NCBI GenBank assembly: GCA_023213315.1
Contig: JAKCPI010007977.1
Location: forward strand, 186,001 to 250,000
Length of the DNA stretch: 64,000 nucleotides
Origin: Euborellia annulipes
Lineage: Eukaryota; Arthropoda; Insecta; Dermaptera; Anisolabididae
Reading direction: 5' to 3'
Positions within the stretch are counted from its first letter, which is position 1, and every line of letters begins with the position of its first letter. Positions 48,036 through 59,362 of this stretch are shown here, piece by piece. The translations under genes and the position numbers were made by a program. Below the pieces are notes generated by a model. That model did no database searches. It was not told the DNA's origin and saw nothing but the letters and a program-made list of their open reading frames with translations.

Positions 48036-49062
48036 AGTCTGTTTAATTATTAGTTAAAAATATATTTTTCACCAAAACTTTTTTTTTAATATGCATTATA
48101 AAAATCTTTTGCCAAAACGCGGTATTTGGCGTCTAAACGCGGGTTTATTAGGTTAAATTAAGATTTTCAAAGAACAATTTAAAAAATCACTAGCAAAGAA
48201 TATAACATTAAATTGTTCGTTATTTCAAAAGATACTTATATTTATCAATAAATAATATCATGAGTTTTTAATTTGTAAATATCATTTGAAATTTTTTTTT
48301 TTTTTATATAAAATTTAGAATTTAAAAATTTTTAATCCAAAAAAGGATTAGTTGAAAATAGAAAATTTTTGAAATAAGTTATAAAAGCTGTTCACAATTG
48401 ACAATTTCATCACTGTAATAAATTTTAATTAGTAAAAAAAACAATATGAATTTGAGATATTAGAGATTAAAATAATATAAGAACAATTGAAAAAACAAAG
48501 TGAGATGAACAGTAACCAAAATGAGACTGATTAGAAAAGTGACAGAATTTAAAGAACTTGCTTTGGTGTGGTTCTCAGTGCCGCCAACTTATTTTCAGGC
48601 TAATTTAGGGATTTTTCACCAGCTCTATTGTCTAAGTTGTCAATCATATTGATTAGATATTCATGTTTCTCGCCAAATTTCAATCTGATTTCCATACCTG
48701 TTTGATAACTTTCCATACAAATCATGGAATAAGTCATTTCAATACATACACATGTCATTCACTTTTTAGCAGAACTATCTTTGCTTATACTTATATCATT
48801 TAATTAATTAAATTTAATATATAATTTGAAATGTCAAACTACTACTGGTTCTTCATATTTAGTGTTCAGTGAATATCATTTATATTGGTTGAATTTTAAA
48901 AACATTATTAAATTATCAAGGGAATTTTGTTTTCTATATAGAAGGCAACAAATGTCATGCGATGACAGACTGACAGATGATTAAAAATTTTTATGCTTAC
49001 GTTTGAACAATTTCATCATCTTTCTAATTCAGATATTCCACGTATATTTCAAAAGCATAAAA
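48036..49062. promoter_or_regulatory. Head-to-head ATP7/ALG11 intergenic region
   Basis: 1027 bases separate the two start codons, which face away from each other. The region must hold both 5' UTRs and probably a shared promoter. Visible near the ATP7 side are two AACGCGG motifs flanking TTTGGCGTC (48116-48142); the rest is AT-rich. No TATA box is convincing. Confidence 0.6.
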
Positions 49063-52000
49063 ATGTTTTGCATTTCCTCTTTGTAAATAAATTGAATTTT
49101 TTTCTAATATAAGTATATATATATTAATCTTAATATCTTTTTTTTTAGGTTTGAATTGTTAACTATAATAACTCTACTAAGTTTATTTGCTAGTCATTTG
49201 GTTTCTTTATTGATTCTTATATATTTTGCCTTCTTAAAAAGGGTAATGATTAACAACAAAATATTTTTTTTATTTTACGAATTCAACTTATAATTTTTAT
49301 TTTTCAGACAATTGCAAAAAATAAATTACAAAAAGACCCGGAAGAATTTTCTATTGGTTTTTTTCATCCTTATTGTAATGCTGGAGGAGGTGGAGAAAGA
49401 GTTTTATGGTCTGCTATTCGAACGATTCAATTAAGGTTGTTAATCATTCATTTTTTTAAAATTAAATACACCAAGTACTCCACATAGAAAGTCTATAATT
49501 CTGACATATTTAAGCCCACCTGGTCGCAAGCCTATTGATACTGGAGAAGAAAGCAGAAACCCACTCCTGGCCATTCACAGAATTTTGCTTTCTGTAGTAA
49601 TCAATATGTGTGTCAATCCCTCACGTATCCCTAAAAAAAGAAGAAAAATATAACTTGTAGAATTATAGATTATTTGAAAAAAAGAACACTCAAAGCGTTT
49701 TAATTGATAGATTTTAAAATGACATTTAATAAATAAAGAATTGAAGAAATATAAAATATTTTTCTTGAATAATGTATGGCTAAAGAGCCGCTGAAATCTA
49801 ATATTTAATATTATTCAACTGACATTATACTTTTCGACTCAGATTTGGTCATCATTCATTGTTTTATTCTTGAATACTTCATATATTGGAGACAATGACG
49901 TCGGTTTTTAGTCATTATATTACATATATATTTATATGGTTTACTAATAGACTGTTCATTGTCAGATCTCTTGTCTTTCCCGTCGCACTTTATGCTTTCA
50001 AGAAGAACTGTGAACGGATTGACTTTGAGTAGCGTGGAATCGAAGACAAGTGGATCGACATATTTACGTGGTGACACTAGGAAGAATGGTAAAATATTTC
50101 ATACATCTCGTTAAAAATTGACTTGGAGCGGATCATGTTCAAAGAAGAGTGGAAGGCATAAGGAGAGACAGATCACCATCACAACTTGAAAAGACCAGGG
50201 CTAGAACATCAATAATTTGGCTGCACTTCTTATTGTTTTATTGAAATCAGCCCCCATAAAGTATAATGCAGCACCCCTAAAGCGCCATTTAGCTTTATAT
50301 AATCAAATAATTATTTGATAAGCAATCTATATGATTTTTTATGCATTTGCTTCTAAGATTGTAGATTTATTATCTTTTCTCGTGGACATCTTTTCATTCA
50401 TTATTTTAGCCTCTTTATAATATAAATAAATGCGTTTTTTATGTTTTATTTTAATAAAATTTTATTTAATGTTCTAGATATCCTGGCGTCAAAATTGTGG
50501 TTTATACTGGTGATCTCGAATCTTCACCTGAAGAATTAATTTCAAGATGTAAAAATAAATTTAATTATGATATCAAACCCACTGTAGAATTTATCTATCT
50601 ACGAAAAAGAGCCTGGGTTGAGGCTCATCATTATAGTTATTTCACATTATTAGGCCAAAGTATAGGATCTATAATTCTTGGAGTCGAAGCGATACAAAAT
50701 TTTATTCCAGGTAAGGAATTTGAAAGAAGTTTATTATCTATTTATATAATATTAATATTTATCTTTTTAATTTCAGACCTTTTTATTGATACAATGGGTT
50801 ATGCATTTACGTTTCCTATATTTAAATATTTGGCTGATTGTTCGGTTGCTTGTTATGTTCATTATCCAACAATTAGTTCCGATATGCTACATAGAGTTCA
50901 TAGCAGAACACCATCATACAACAATAGAAATATTATAACAAGATCTCCATTTTTTACTCATGCCAAATATATCTATTATCGTTTGTTTGCTAAGGTAGAT
51001 TTACAGTTCAAAATTTTTTAATTGTTGAATGTACCAGAGAGCCTTAATTCACTTCCTTACTTTCCTTTGAAAAAAAATATTCAATACATTGCGCACACCC
51101 TTAAAGGTATTCTATCTGTTTAATGACCGAAACGGCATTTTGTTCAATGTATTTTTCGTTTTACAAAATATCCACGTTTTAAATACAATGAATATATATA
51201 CATTTTATTCGAACTAACCTACATTAAAGAGTTACAAATACTATGAATCCCTTTATATATATATTTTTTTTTATAATAAACCAGTTTGATGTATCTGAAA
51301 TTTTATCTTTTTTTTCAGTTGTATGGTTACGTGGGACGTTTTGCTGATTGTGTGATTGTCAATTCCTCATGGACTGAAGATCATATTAATGAAATTTGGC
51401 AATGTCCATTAAAAACTCACCGGGTATATCCACCATGTGATGTTGAATCTTTTAAGGAAATTCCTCTTTCAACAAAATCTGATAAGGATGGAATGATTAA
51501 TCTTGACAAGAAAATTCGAATAGTTTCCGTAGCACAATTTAGACCTGAAAAAGATCATCCATTGCAATTAAGAGCCATGTATAAGTTGAGACAAATAATT
51601 GATTCCGATGAGTTATGGGACAATGTTAGTATCAATATGTATATATTAACTGTGTCATAATAAACTTTCTCAATAAGTTTTTTTAATGTAATTGTTTTAT
51701 TTTCGAAATGGATTTGTAAATTTCTTGGTTTTAGGCTCAAAGTTTCAAACATTTAAAAATAAAAAAACAAATTGTCTCTAGTATATTTTATTATGACACA
51801 AATGAAAATTTATATATAATATATATATATCTAACTCTAATTGCTTAATTATTTTAGATTGAGCTCATCTTTATAGGATCATGTCGAAATGCCGAAGATG
51901 AAGCTCGCGTTAAAGATATGCAAGATTTGGCCAAACATTTTGCCTTAGATAAAAATGTTAAATTTCGAGTAAATATTTCATTTCAAGAATTAAAAGAAGA

Positions 52001-52984
52001 ATTGGCAAATTCTTTAATTGGCTTGCATGCAATGTGGAATGAACATTTTGGCATTGGTATTTATTCCTTAATTTAGTTTACAAAATATAATTTAAGAATT
52101 CATTGGTGAAATAAGACCAGTTATTTCTCTGAGGAGCTTAACTTTATTGACAAATATTTTAGCCTTCTTTGGTGCCTGATGAGTGTGATCTTAGGCTGGA
52201 CCAACTTTAGATCGGCCGAAATATTTTCAATAAATACAAAGGAATTACTCATTTTAGAAGCTTGTTTATTTCTTTGAAAGCTTAAATTGACTGCCTAATC
52301 TAACTACATCTATAAATTATTAAATATTTGTTAATGGGGTAAATAATATTTTCAGCTATAGTGGAATTAATGGCTGCAGGCCTTATTGTTGTGGCTCATA
52401 ATTCTGGAGGTCCAAAAATGGATATTATAGAAACAGCAGATGGCAGTCGAAATGGATTTTTGGCTACCTATGAAGAAGAATATGCAGAAACTCTAGCTAG
52501 AATTATAATCATGCCCGAAAAAATACATCAAGCCATTCGAATTGCAGCCAGGTAAAATACTTGACTAGTATTTCTTACTAAATCAAATAATTTTTTTATA
52601 TAAAATAGGCCAGTGCGAAATATAGTATATAATATATTAATATAAATATCGGTGGCCTGATGCCAAGATCGTTTTTAAATAAATATTTATATTAATATAA
52701 ACATACCATATATTGCAATAGTATTGAGACTAAAGCCTGGTAGTTAGGCAGCCTAAATGGCACACGCTCACCAAACTTTTTTCTGATTAAAACATTGAGA
52801 TAATTTTTATTTCGATATATCTTGAAATTTATATTAAAAAGATAAATTGTTATGGTTATTCTTTTGTTAAAAAGAGTCTTTCGGCCTATTGTCTGCTTTG
52901 AATAAGGTATTTCTCACAAATAGAAGCTGCCATTTGGATTGCCTAACAACCGGGCTTTAGTCTCAATACTATTGCAATAGATGG

Positions 52985-53024
<40 letters not shown>

Positions 53025-53136
53025 GAGTAATATTAATTCTATTCATTTTTTCCACAGAGCATCAGTGGACAGATTTTCGGAAAGCGAATTCACCAAAGGA
53101 TTTCTTAGAGTAATTGAACCTTTAATTAAGATTTAA
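49063..53136 (+). CDS. ALG11: ALG11, GDP-mannose:dolichol-linked alpha-1,2-mannosyltransferase (complete, 9 exons)
   Basis: Adds the fourth and fifth mannoses to the lipid-linked N-glycan precursor on the cytosolic ER face (GT4 family). Exons: 49063-49082, 49149-49242, 49308-49435, 50478-50710, 50777-50994, 51319-51624, 51858-52056, 52356-52551, 53058-53136; 1473 bases, 490 residues, close to the human 492. Residues about 8-37 are an N-terminal membrane helix. [18 protein letters not shown] (55-72) is the donor-fold glycine loop, followed by [50 protein letters not shown] and [11 protein letters not shown]. The GT4 EX7E pair is Glu395/Glu403. The 20-base first exon is inferred from phase and context (AAAATG, donor GTAAAT); the other eight are certain. 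AATAAA at 53157-53162. Confidence 0.95.
49436..50477 (+). other. ALG11 intron 3
   Basis: 1042 bases from GTTGTT to TTCTAG. A slightly GC-richer patch at 49505-49625 may be an old insertion. No exon or terminal repeats seen. Confidence 0.5.
50995..51318 (+). other. ALG11 intron 5
   Basis: 324 bases from GTAGAT to TTTCAG. I see nothing recognisable in it. Confidence 0.5.
52633..53021. mobile_element. Miniature element with 50-bp inverted ends in ALG11 intron 8
   Basis: TATTGCAATAGTATTGAGAC (52711) and GTCTCAATACTATTGCAATA (ending 52979) are perfect inverted copies that continue through TAAAGCC and TTAGGCA. The element proper is 52711-52979. It is flanked left by a small inverted repeat of TATTAATATAAATAT (52633-52703) and right by an AT microsatellite to 53021. 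Confidence 0.7.
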
Positions 53137-53697
53137 TTATTTTTTTATTGCCTGAAAATAAATTTAAATAATTACAAAATAATTTCGAGATTGTTAATTT
53201 AATATATTGTTAAAAGAGAATTTGGAAGACAAATGTCTCAACCTATATATATATAAAGTTAAAACTTTTCGGGTTAAATCGCGTTGGATATTGAAATTGT
53301 CTCGATGTTTTCGTTTGTTGAGATTGACTCTCATTTTTGGTATATTTTTAAGAGCAGTTTGAGGCTTTTAAGTCAATCCTAACAAAACACAAATATCACC
53401 ACACATAATCAAACCTCTTCCTAAATCTCAAAGGCAAATCGAAACCTCTGAGAGCAAATTAGGGGACCAGCAAGACTATGGCCCTTCACCATTACTTCCT
53501 AACTCTATTCTCTTGAAAATAGCTCCAAAACCAGAACGGAAACCTCGAGTATATCTCAACAATCAACATAACCAAATAAATATTGTCTTTCCATAAACCC
53601 AGTAGCGGAAACCTTCCAGGAATATATCATAGAATCATATTTCGTAATATTCTTAATGACATTCTAAAAGGAAAGTAATAATAATAATATTTATATA
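53137..53697. other. ALG11 3' UTR and sequence with no visible gene
   Basis: The ALG11 polyadenylation signal is at 53157-53162. Beyond it are an AT run, GTTAAAACTTTTCGGGTTAA (a relative of the short hairpin family at 18196) and plain sequence in which I see nothing. Confidence 0.5.
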
Positions 53698-54570
53698 TGT
53701 CGTAGACAGATCGTGAAATTAGACAGTTCATGAACTGCAGCCAGATCGTGTAATGGCCAAACAGTTACATGATCTGGCTAAAAATTTTAGACAGTTCATG
53801 AAATGCAATTGGGCCTTTGACAGATCGTGTAATGCTCGAGAATTACATGAAATGTCTAAATCTTTTAGGCAGTTCATGAACTGCCTAATAGCTGTTTTGC
53901 CGATCGTGTACTGTTTGTAATTTGTGTCATAAAGAGGCTTCTATTCAACAACAGAGAGCTGACTCTAAGGTGAAAATGGTTGCAGCGGCCGAAAAAATGC
54001 TTTCCTCTACTAAAAAAAATCCCTCAGTATAAAATTGGTGATTGCATACTTCTTTCAGTACCAAAGGTTGATCGTGGCCCCCGTGATCCCCAGAACATTG
54101 TATGTGTCATCACAGACCAAAAAGAAGAAGTAAATCAGGTGCGGGTCCGAAATGGAATCGTAAAAGGGTGGTTCCGGCCCGAAAATCTTGTTCCAGCTGG
54201 CTATCAGTTCTTTAAGCGTGATGAAATAGATTTAAACAAACTCCTTTCTCTGAGAGAAGCTGTTAAACATTGCAGTGGAGTTAATATTTTATCTTTTTCA
54301 GTTGTCTCCTTTTCAGTAATTCAATGTTCCCAGATATTGCACGATCGGCAAAACAGCTGCTAGGCAGTTCATGAACTGCCTAAAAAATTTAGACATTTCA
54401 TGTAATTCTCGAGCATTACACGATCTGTCTAAGGCCCAATTGCATTTCATGAACTGTCTAAAATTTTTAGCCAGATCATGTAACTGTTTGACCATTACAC
54501 GATCTGGCTGCAGTTCATGAAATGTCTAGACAGTTCATGAACTGTCTAATTTCACGATCTGTCTACGACA
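53698..54570. mobile_element. Ginger-like element with palindrome-built 210-bp ends and a broken integrase tail
   Basis: Both ends start TGTCGTAGACAGATCGTGAA (inverted at the right) and are flanked by TATA on each side (53694-53697 and 54571-54574), a 4-bp duplication. TGTCG fits the TGTNR end pattern I recall for Ginger elements. Each 210-base end is made of short modules such as CAGTTCATGAACTG, AGATCGTGTAATG and ATTACATGA, many self-complementary. Between the ends lies an integrase C-terminal fragment. Too short to be autonomous. Confidence 0.8.
53971..54280 (+). pseudogene. Integrase C-terminal fragment inside the Ginger-like element
   Basis: The frame at 53980-54363 reads YKIGDCILLSVPKVDRGPRD, then VRNGIVKGWFRPENLV. 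This is the SH3-like C-terminal domain seen in Ginger and gypsy-type integrases and in KRBA2-like host proteins. Its natural N-terminal side (AAAEKMLSSTKKNPS) is in another frame, so a one-base shift near the A8 run has broken it. No catalytic DDE core is present. Confidence 0.65.
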
Positions 54571-54879
54571 TATATATAGTTCAGTAACTCCTATTGATTC
54601 AAAGTTGTTAAGATTTATATATATGTTTAATTGACCTTTCATCAGATAAGGAACATTCATGACTTTAGGAAGGAGTTGAGGGATCCTACATGTGAAATGT
54701 ATATTCGAATGTGTCAGCAATCGATGTGATGTGCAACTAGTGTATATATATCTTTACTCTTTATATATAAACTAGCTGCGGTAGGGTTGCCTTCGGCAAC
54801 CCTACCCCGCTAGGCCCTGGCGGGCGGCGTCTCGGGATGTGACTAAGAGTTGTCCAGATAAATGTATTTTAATTAATTA

Positions 54880-56285
54880 TGAAAAAGAGTTTTTATTTTT
54901 TATTTTAAATATTTGATTAATATATTTTTCAATTATTTACACCCTAAGGAAGCGTAATTTTAAATTTTATTAAAATCGAATGAAAAATAAATTTCAGGGG
55001 GGGGTCAGGGGGGTGATTGAACTTTCTGATGTCTAAAATACCATTTTTCAATTATTTACACCCTAAGAAAGCGTCATTTTAAATTTTATTAAAATCGAAT
55101 GAAAAATAAATTTCAGGGGGGGGTCAGGGGGGTGTTTGAACTTTCTGATGTCTAAAATACCATTTTTCAATTATTTACACCCTAAGAAAGCGTCATTTTA
55201 AATTTTATTAAAATCGAATGAAAAATAAATTTCAGGGGGGTCAGTGGGGTAATTGAACTTTCTGGGGTCTAAAATACCATTTTTCAATTATTTACACCCT
55301 AAGAAAGCAACATTTTAAATTTTATTAAAATCGAATGAAAAATAAATTTCAGGGGGGTCAGGGGGGTGATTGAACTTTCTGGGGTCTAAAATACCATTTT
55401 TCAATTATTTACACCCTAAGAAAGCGTCATTTTAAATTTTATTAAAATCGAATGAAAAATAAATTTCAGGGGGGGGTCAGGGGGGTGTTTGAACTTTCTG
55501 ATGTCTAAAATACCATTTTTCAATTATTTACACCCTAAGAAAGCAACATTTTAAATTTTATTAAAATCGAATGAAAAATAAATTTCAGGGGGGTCAGTGG
55601 GGTAATTGAACTTTCTGGGGTCTAAAATACCATTTTTCAATTATTTACACCCTAAGAAAGCGTCATTTTAAATTTTATTAAAATCGAATGAAAAATAAAT
55701 TTCAGGGGGGTCAGTGGGGTAATTGAACTTTCTGGGGTCTAAAATACCATTTTTCAATTATTTACACCCTAAGAAAGCAACATTTTAAATTTTATTAAAA
55801 TCGAATGAAAAATAAATTTCAGGGGGGTCAGTGGGGTAATTGAACTTTCTGGGGTCTAAAATACCATTTTTCAATTATTTACACCCTAAGAAAGCAACAT
55901 TTTAAATTTTATTGAAATCGAATGAAAAATAAATTTCAGGGGGGTCAGTGGGGTAATTGAACTTTCTGGGGTCTAAAATACCATTTTTCGATTATTTACA
56001 CCCTAAGAAAGCAACATTTTAAATTTTATTAAAATCGAATGAAAAATAAATTTCAGGGGGGTCAGTGGGGTAATTGAACTTTCTGGGGTCTAAAATACCA
56101 TTTTTCAATTATTTACATCCTAAGAAAGCAACATTTTAAATTTTATTAAAATCCAATGAAAAATAAATTTCAGGGGGGTCAGTGGGGTAATTGAACTTTC
56201 TGGGGTCTAAAATACCATTTTTCAATTATTTACACCCTAAGAAAGCAACATTTTAAATTTTATTAAAATCGAATGAAAAATAAAA
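54880..56285. repeat. Tandem repeat, 12 copies of a 117/119-bp unit
   Basis: The marker ATTATTTACACCCTAAG starts at 54932, 55051, 55170, 55287, 55404, 55523, 55640, 55757, 55874, 55991, 56108 and 56225: steps of 119 or 117. The 119-bp form has G7 and CTGATGTC, the 117-bp form G6 and CTGGGGTC. Copies are over 95 percent alike, so expansion or homogenisation is recent. Confidence 0.95.
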
Positions 56286-56591
56286 AAAATAAAATTTTAG
56301 GGGTGGGGGGGTGGGGGCGCAGAGCGGAAAAATCTTTTCAAATGTCGAATTGTTAGGGGGAGGAAGAGTTTTTATTTTTCATTTTAAAGATTTGATAAAT
56401 ATATTTTTCATAAAGCGAGTTAGATCCTGTTTTCCAATGCTTTGCTATGGGGTAATTGATAACCCCCAAAAAGGGGGGTTCCCTACCCCTAATTCGATAT
56501 AATGATAGCCTAAAACCACCCCCGGAAAATTCCCTACCCATTAAAAAAAACTCCATGAAAATCGGTCCAGTAGTTTCGGAGTCTATGCGTT

Positions 56592-56595
<4 letters not shown>

Positions 56596-56663
<68 letters not shown>
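56596..56663. repeat. CAGA tetranucleotide microsatellite
   Basis: Seventeen uninterrupted CAGA units close to the 3' end of the surrounding element. The frame through it is not a gene. Confidence 0.95.
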
Positions 56664-56664
<1 letters not shown>

Positions 56665-56774
56665 GATTGTCTTTTATATAATAGTATAGATATATGTATA
56701 TATGGATTTAGATGCCCACACGCACGAAAAAACTATTGGATTGGATTTCAAAAATACTGATTTTACAAATAATA

Positions 56775-57232
56775 CACTCATGGACAAGATTAGTGTGAAA
56801 AAAAAAAAAAACAATAAAGGTCAATTTCCACTAGAAATTAGAATTTCCCTTTCCGTGCGATGCCGTTAGCATTTCCACTAGATGTGCCATGCCGCTGCCG
56901 TCAGAGATGTGTTCGGTCATTTCCGTGCCAAAATGGAAATAGCAAAACAATGTACAGACGGCCACCGGACAGCCGAAGACGGCCAAGGCACGGCCGAAGG
57001 CATTTTCCACTAGTCATGCCGTGCCGCTGACTTGCCCTTGTGAGATGCCGTAGGCCGTTTTCGCTCGAAGGACTTGGCGGCAGACGGCAAACAGCGACTC
57101 GGCATGACTAGTGGAATTTTAACGACCTCTCCAATGCTATTTAAATAGCAAGTCCGTTTGAGCCGACGGCATCGCACGGCAGGAGTCATTCAAGCCATTT
57201 TTTCGTCGTTTCGCTAATTTTGTCCATGAGTG
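56775..57232. mobile_element. Tc1/mariner-type miniature element with a GC-rich palindromic interior
   Basis: Ends CACTCATGGACAAGATTAG and CTAATTTTGTCCATGAGTG, flanked by TA. The interior (56820-57190) is GC-rich and itself symmetric: TTTCCACTAGTCATGCCGTG against CGGCATGACTAGTGGAATTT, and GATGCCGT/ACGGCATC. This suggests a second element or a repeat-built core. No transposase. Confidence 0.7.
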
Positions 57233-57649
57233 TATATATATCATGTGTTGGTCCATGAAGTAATAATGAAAAACATATAACCAAATATTTATTAATCTTA
57301 TTAAGCGAAAAATGTGCGACTCTCAGCAGTATCTACGTTTTTCGCTTATTCAAATTAATACATATTTTACTTTTTCCAAAACTATAAATGAGTGATTTTA
57401 CAATATTTTGGCTAAACTAATAATAACTAGGCCTAAATAATAGCTCAAGAAATAATAATATCATAAATCAAAAGTAATTAAAAAATTAATAGTAATTGAA
57501 TTTTTGATGATATGAAAGGCGAGGAAGAAATATTCCAGAAGTTGGCATTGACCAACAATCCGGGGGCCCGGACTCCCCCTCCTTTGGACAGAAAAAATAA
57601 TATTGTTTTATTCATATAAAAGTTATTTTTTAATCTTAATTTTAAAATA

Positions 57650-58331
57650 CAGGGTGTTTATAAAAAAATATCTGGGTTTTAACTCTTTATAATATCTATT
57701 ACATTAAACTTACAGTTATAAATGATATGTCAAATGAAAGAGCAACCAAGAACCTTTTTTGTGCCGTATCCGGGCGAAAAATTTATGGGCCTTTCTTTTT
57801 TGGTGAACCTACTGTAAGTGGCACCTCTTATCTTGATACAGTACAGCAATGGCTCTTCCCTCAGTTGGAAGAAAATGAGCCAGAGAACTTCATTTTCCAG
57901 CAAGATTGTGGCATATCGAAGTACGCGATTGGTTGAACGTCACTCTACCTGAGGGCTGGATAGGCCGCAAGAGCCCCAATGACAGGGCTTGCTATGCATG
58001 GCATACACGTTCTCCTGACCTAACCCCATGCGATTTTTACATTTGGGGTTTCATCAAGGACCGTGTTCGTGCCTCCGCTACCAGCTGACCTCCCTGAATT
58101 AAGAAACCGGATTGTAGAGCTTGTGCTACAATTCTGAAAACACACATATCAACGTTTGGGAAGAACTCGGCTATAGACTTGATGTGTGCCGTGTGACATT
58201 GAACATTTATAAGGTTCTTGGTAAAACTGTTTGAGTTGCTTTTTCATTTGACATATCATTTATAACTGTAAGTTTAATGTAATAGATATTATAAAAAGTT
58301 AAAACCCCGATATTCTTTTATAAACACCCTG
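57650..58331 (+). mobile_element. Mariner-type (IS630-Tc1) element, internally deleted, with a transposase relic
   Basis: Inverted ends of about 90 bases start CAGGGTGTTTATAAAA and have TA outside. The transposase remnant starts near 57700 and reads GPFFFGEPTVSGTSYLDTVQ, then FIFQQD, where the second catalytic Asp stands. It shifts frame to WHIEVRDWLN, RSPDLTPCDFYIWGFIKDRV (third catalytic Asp), then PADLPELRNRIVELV. The N-terminal half including the DNA-binding domain and first Asp is missing, and at least two frameshifts are present. Inactive. Confidence 0.85.
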
Positions 58332-58772
58332 TATAATAAATCATTATTACCTTCTACACTTTGAATGTGCCACCGCCTTACCAATTTTTCTACACAAAGA
58401 GTTTTAGGCTCATCTTCCTTATTAAAATTCTTGGGACCGCCTCTGGCTGCCATTATGCATTTATTTCTTTTACTATCATCATAGTCATTTTTACTACACT
58501 TATACTTTTTACCATAGCTTGTTAGAAGATTTACATATATACCGTATAAATACAGTATATATATTGGCCTATAAAGAAGAAAAAAATATATATTAGAATA
58601 TAAAAAAAATTCATGTATCTTTCTTATAATTTTAAATAAAGGTAAATAGCAAAAGAAATATATCATTACCTATTCCATTTATTCCTTACCAAGTCTTTTT
58701 ACTGATAAATGTGATTTTCACTTGTTACTGACATGAGCTATGGTTAGTATGTACTGCCAGTGAAATAATCTT

Positions 58773-59007
58773 CTTCTTTCTTCCCCTGATTATTCCCGCA
58801 ATGCGGGGTCGGCGGAATTTGTCATTCATGGGTTTTTGAGAGAGGGAAGGAAAAGATCAGGCCGGCCCGTCGCACGGCCTGACGCCTGTTGAAAATATAG
58901 AAGGGAAGAGACTGACATACAAAGCACAGAAGTACTGCCAGTCCCAGCTAAGGCAGCTCGTGGTCGCCATCCACATACCCACAAGATGTGGGCCCATGAG
59001 CTAACTC
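58773..59007. repeat. GC-rich dispersed repeat, copy 3 of 3
   Basis: TGATTATTCCCGCAATGCGG through AGGCCGGCCCGTCGCACGGC to CCCACAAGATGTGGGCCC. Same orientation as the other two copies. Confidence 0.7.
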
Positions 59008-59216
59008 CCAGTGATATAATAAATAAAATAAATGACAATAAAAGGCATTTAAATAAAAAAATATTTATTTGCTCATTTCAAGAATATTATAATTAATAGC
59101 TGATTTTACAGAAATAATCAAATGAAATAATTGCAATTGATAATTTATATCATTTCTTGGGAAATTATAAATTAGCATTAAATGAAATTGTTAATAATAA
59201 GAATAAAAAAAAAAGT

Positions 59217-59308
59217 GCAGGAGATGGATTTGAACTCGCAAAGTTTGGATAAAGTAAGTATGGAAAAATTATGTTTGTTGACCACTTTAATAACTCAGCC
59301 AACTTTGT
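59217..59308 (-). pseudogene. tRNA-derived relic with A and B boxes
   Basis: Minus strand: TTGGCTGAGTTATTAAAGTG (tRNA-Ser/Leu-like D arm, A box) and GCGAGTTCAAATCC (B box), with a long middle. The acceptor and anticodon stems do not pair. A SINE head or dead tRNA. Confidence 0.5.
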
Positions 59309-59362
59309 TAATATTTAGAAAAATAGACCATATATTAAGAAACATTGAATATTGATCATAAT

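Larger units (their letters stand above)
54771..56692 (+). mobile_element. Interspersed element (ACTAGCTG...TAGTATAGAT type) with an expanded satellite
   Basis: Starts ACTAGCTGCGGTAGGGTTGC with a 12-bp hairpin (GGTAGGGTTGCC/GGCAACCCTACC, loop TTC). It ends with AAATCGGTCCAGTAGTTTCG, a (CAGA)n run and TTATATAATAGTATAGAT. Similar ends are common in arthropod genomes; class not certain (non-LTR, SINE or Helentron-like). Nearly all the interior is a 117-bp tandem repeat. Confidence 0.6.

Noticed and set aside
48530..48660. A different ALG11 first exon starting at the ATG near 48519
   Set aside because: It opens a 43-codon frame but offers no good donor in the needed phase; the exon at 49063 fits phase, length and start context.
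54880..56285. CRISPR array
   Set aside because: Units are 117-119 bp, contiguous and nearly identical, with no variable spacers; this is a satellite in a eukaryotic genome.
58289..58666. 125-codon minus-strand frame
   Set aside because: It overlaps a mariner end and AT-rich sequence; no recognisable domain.
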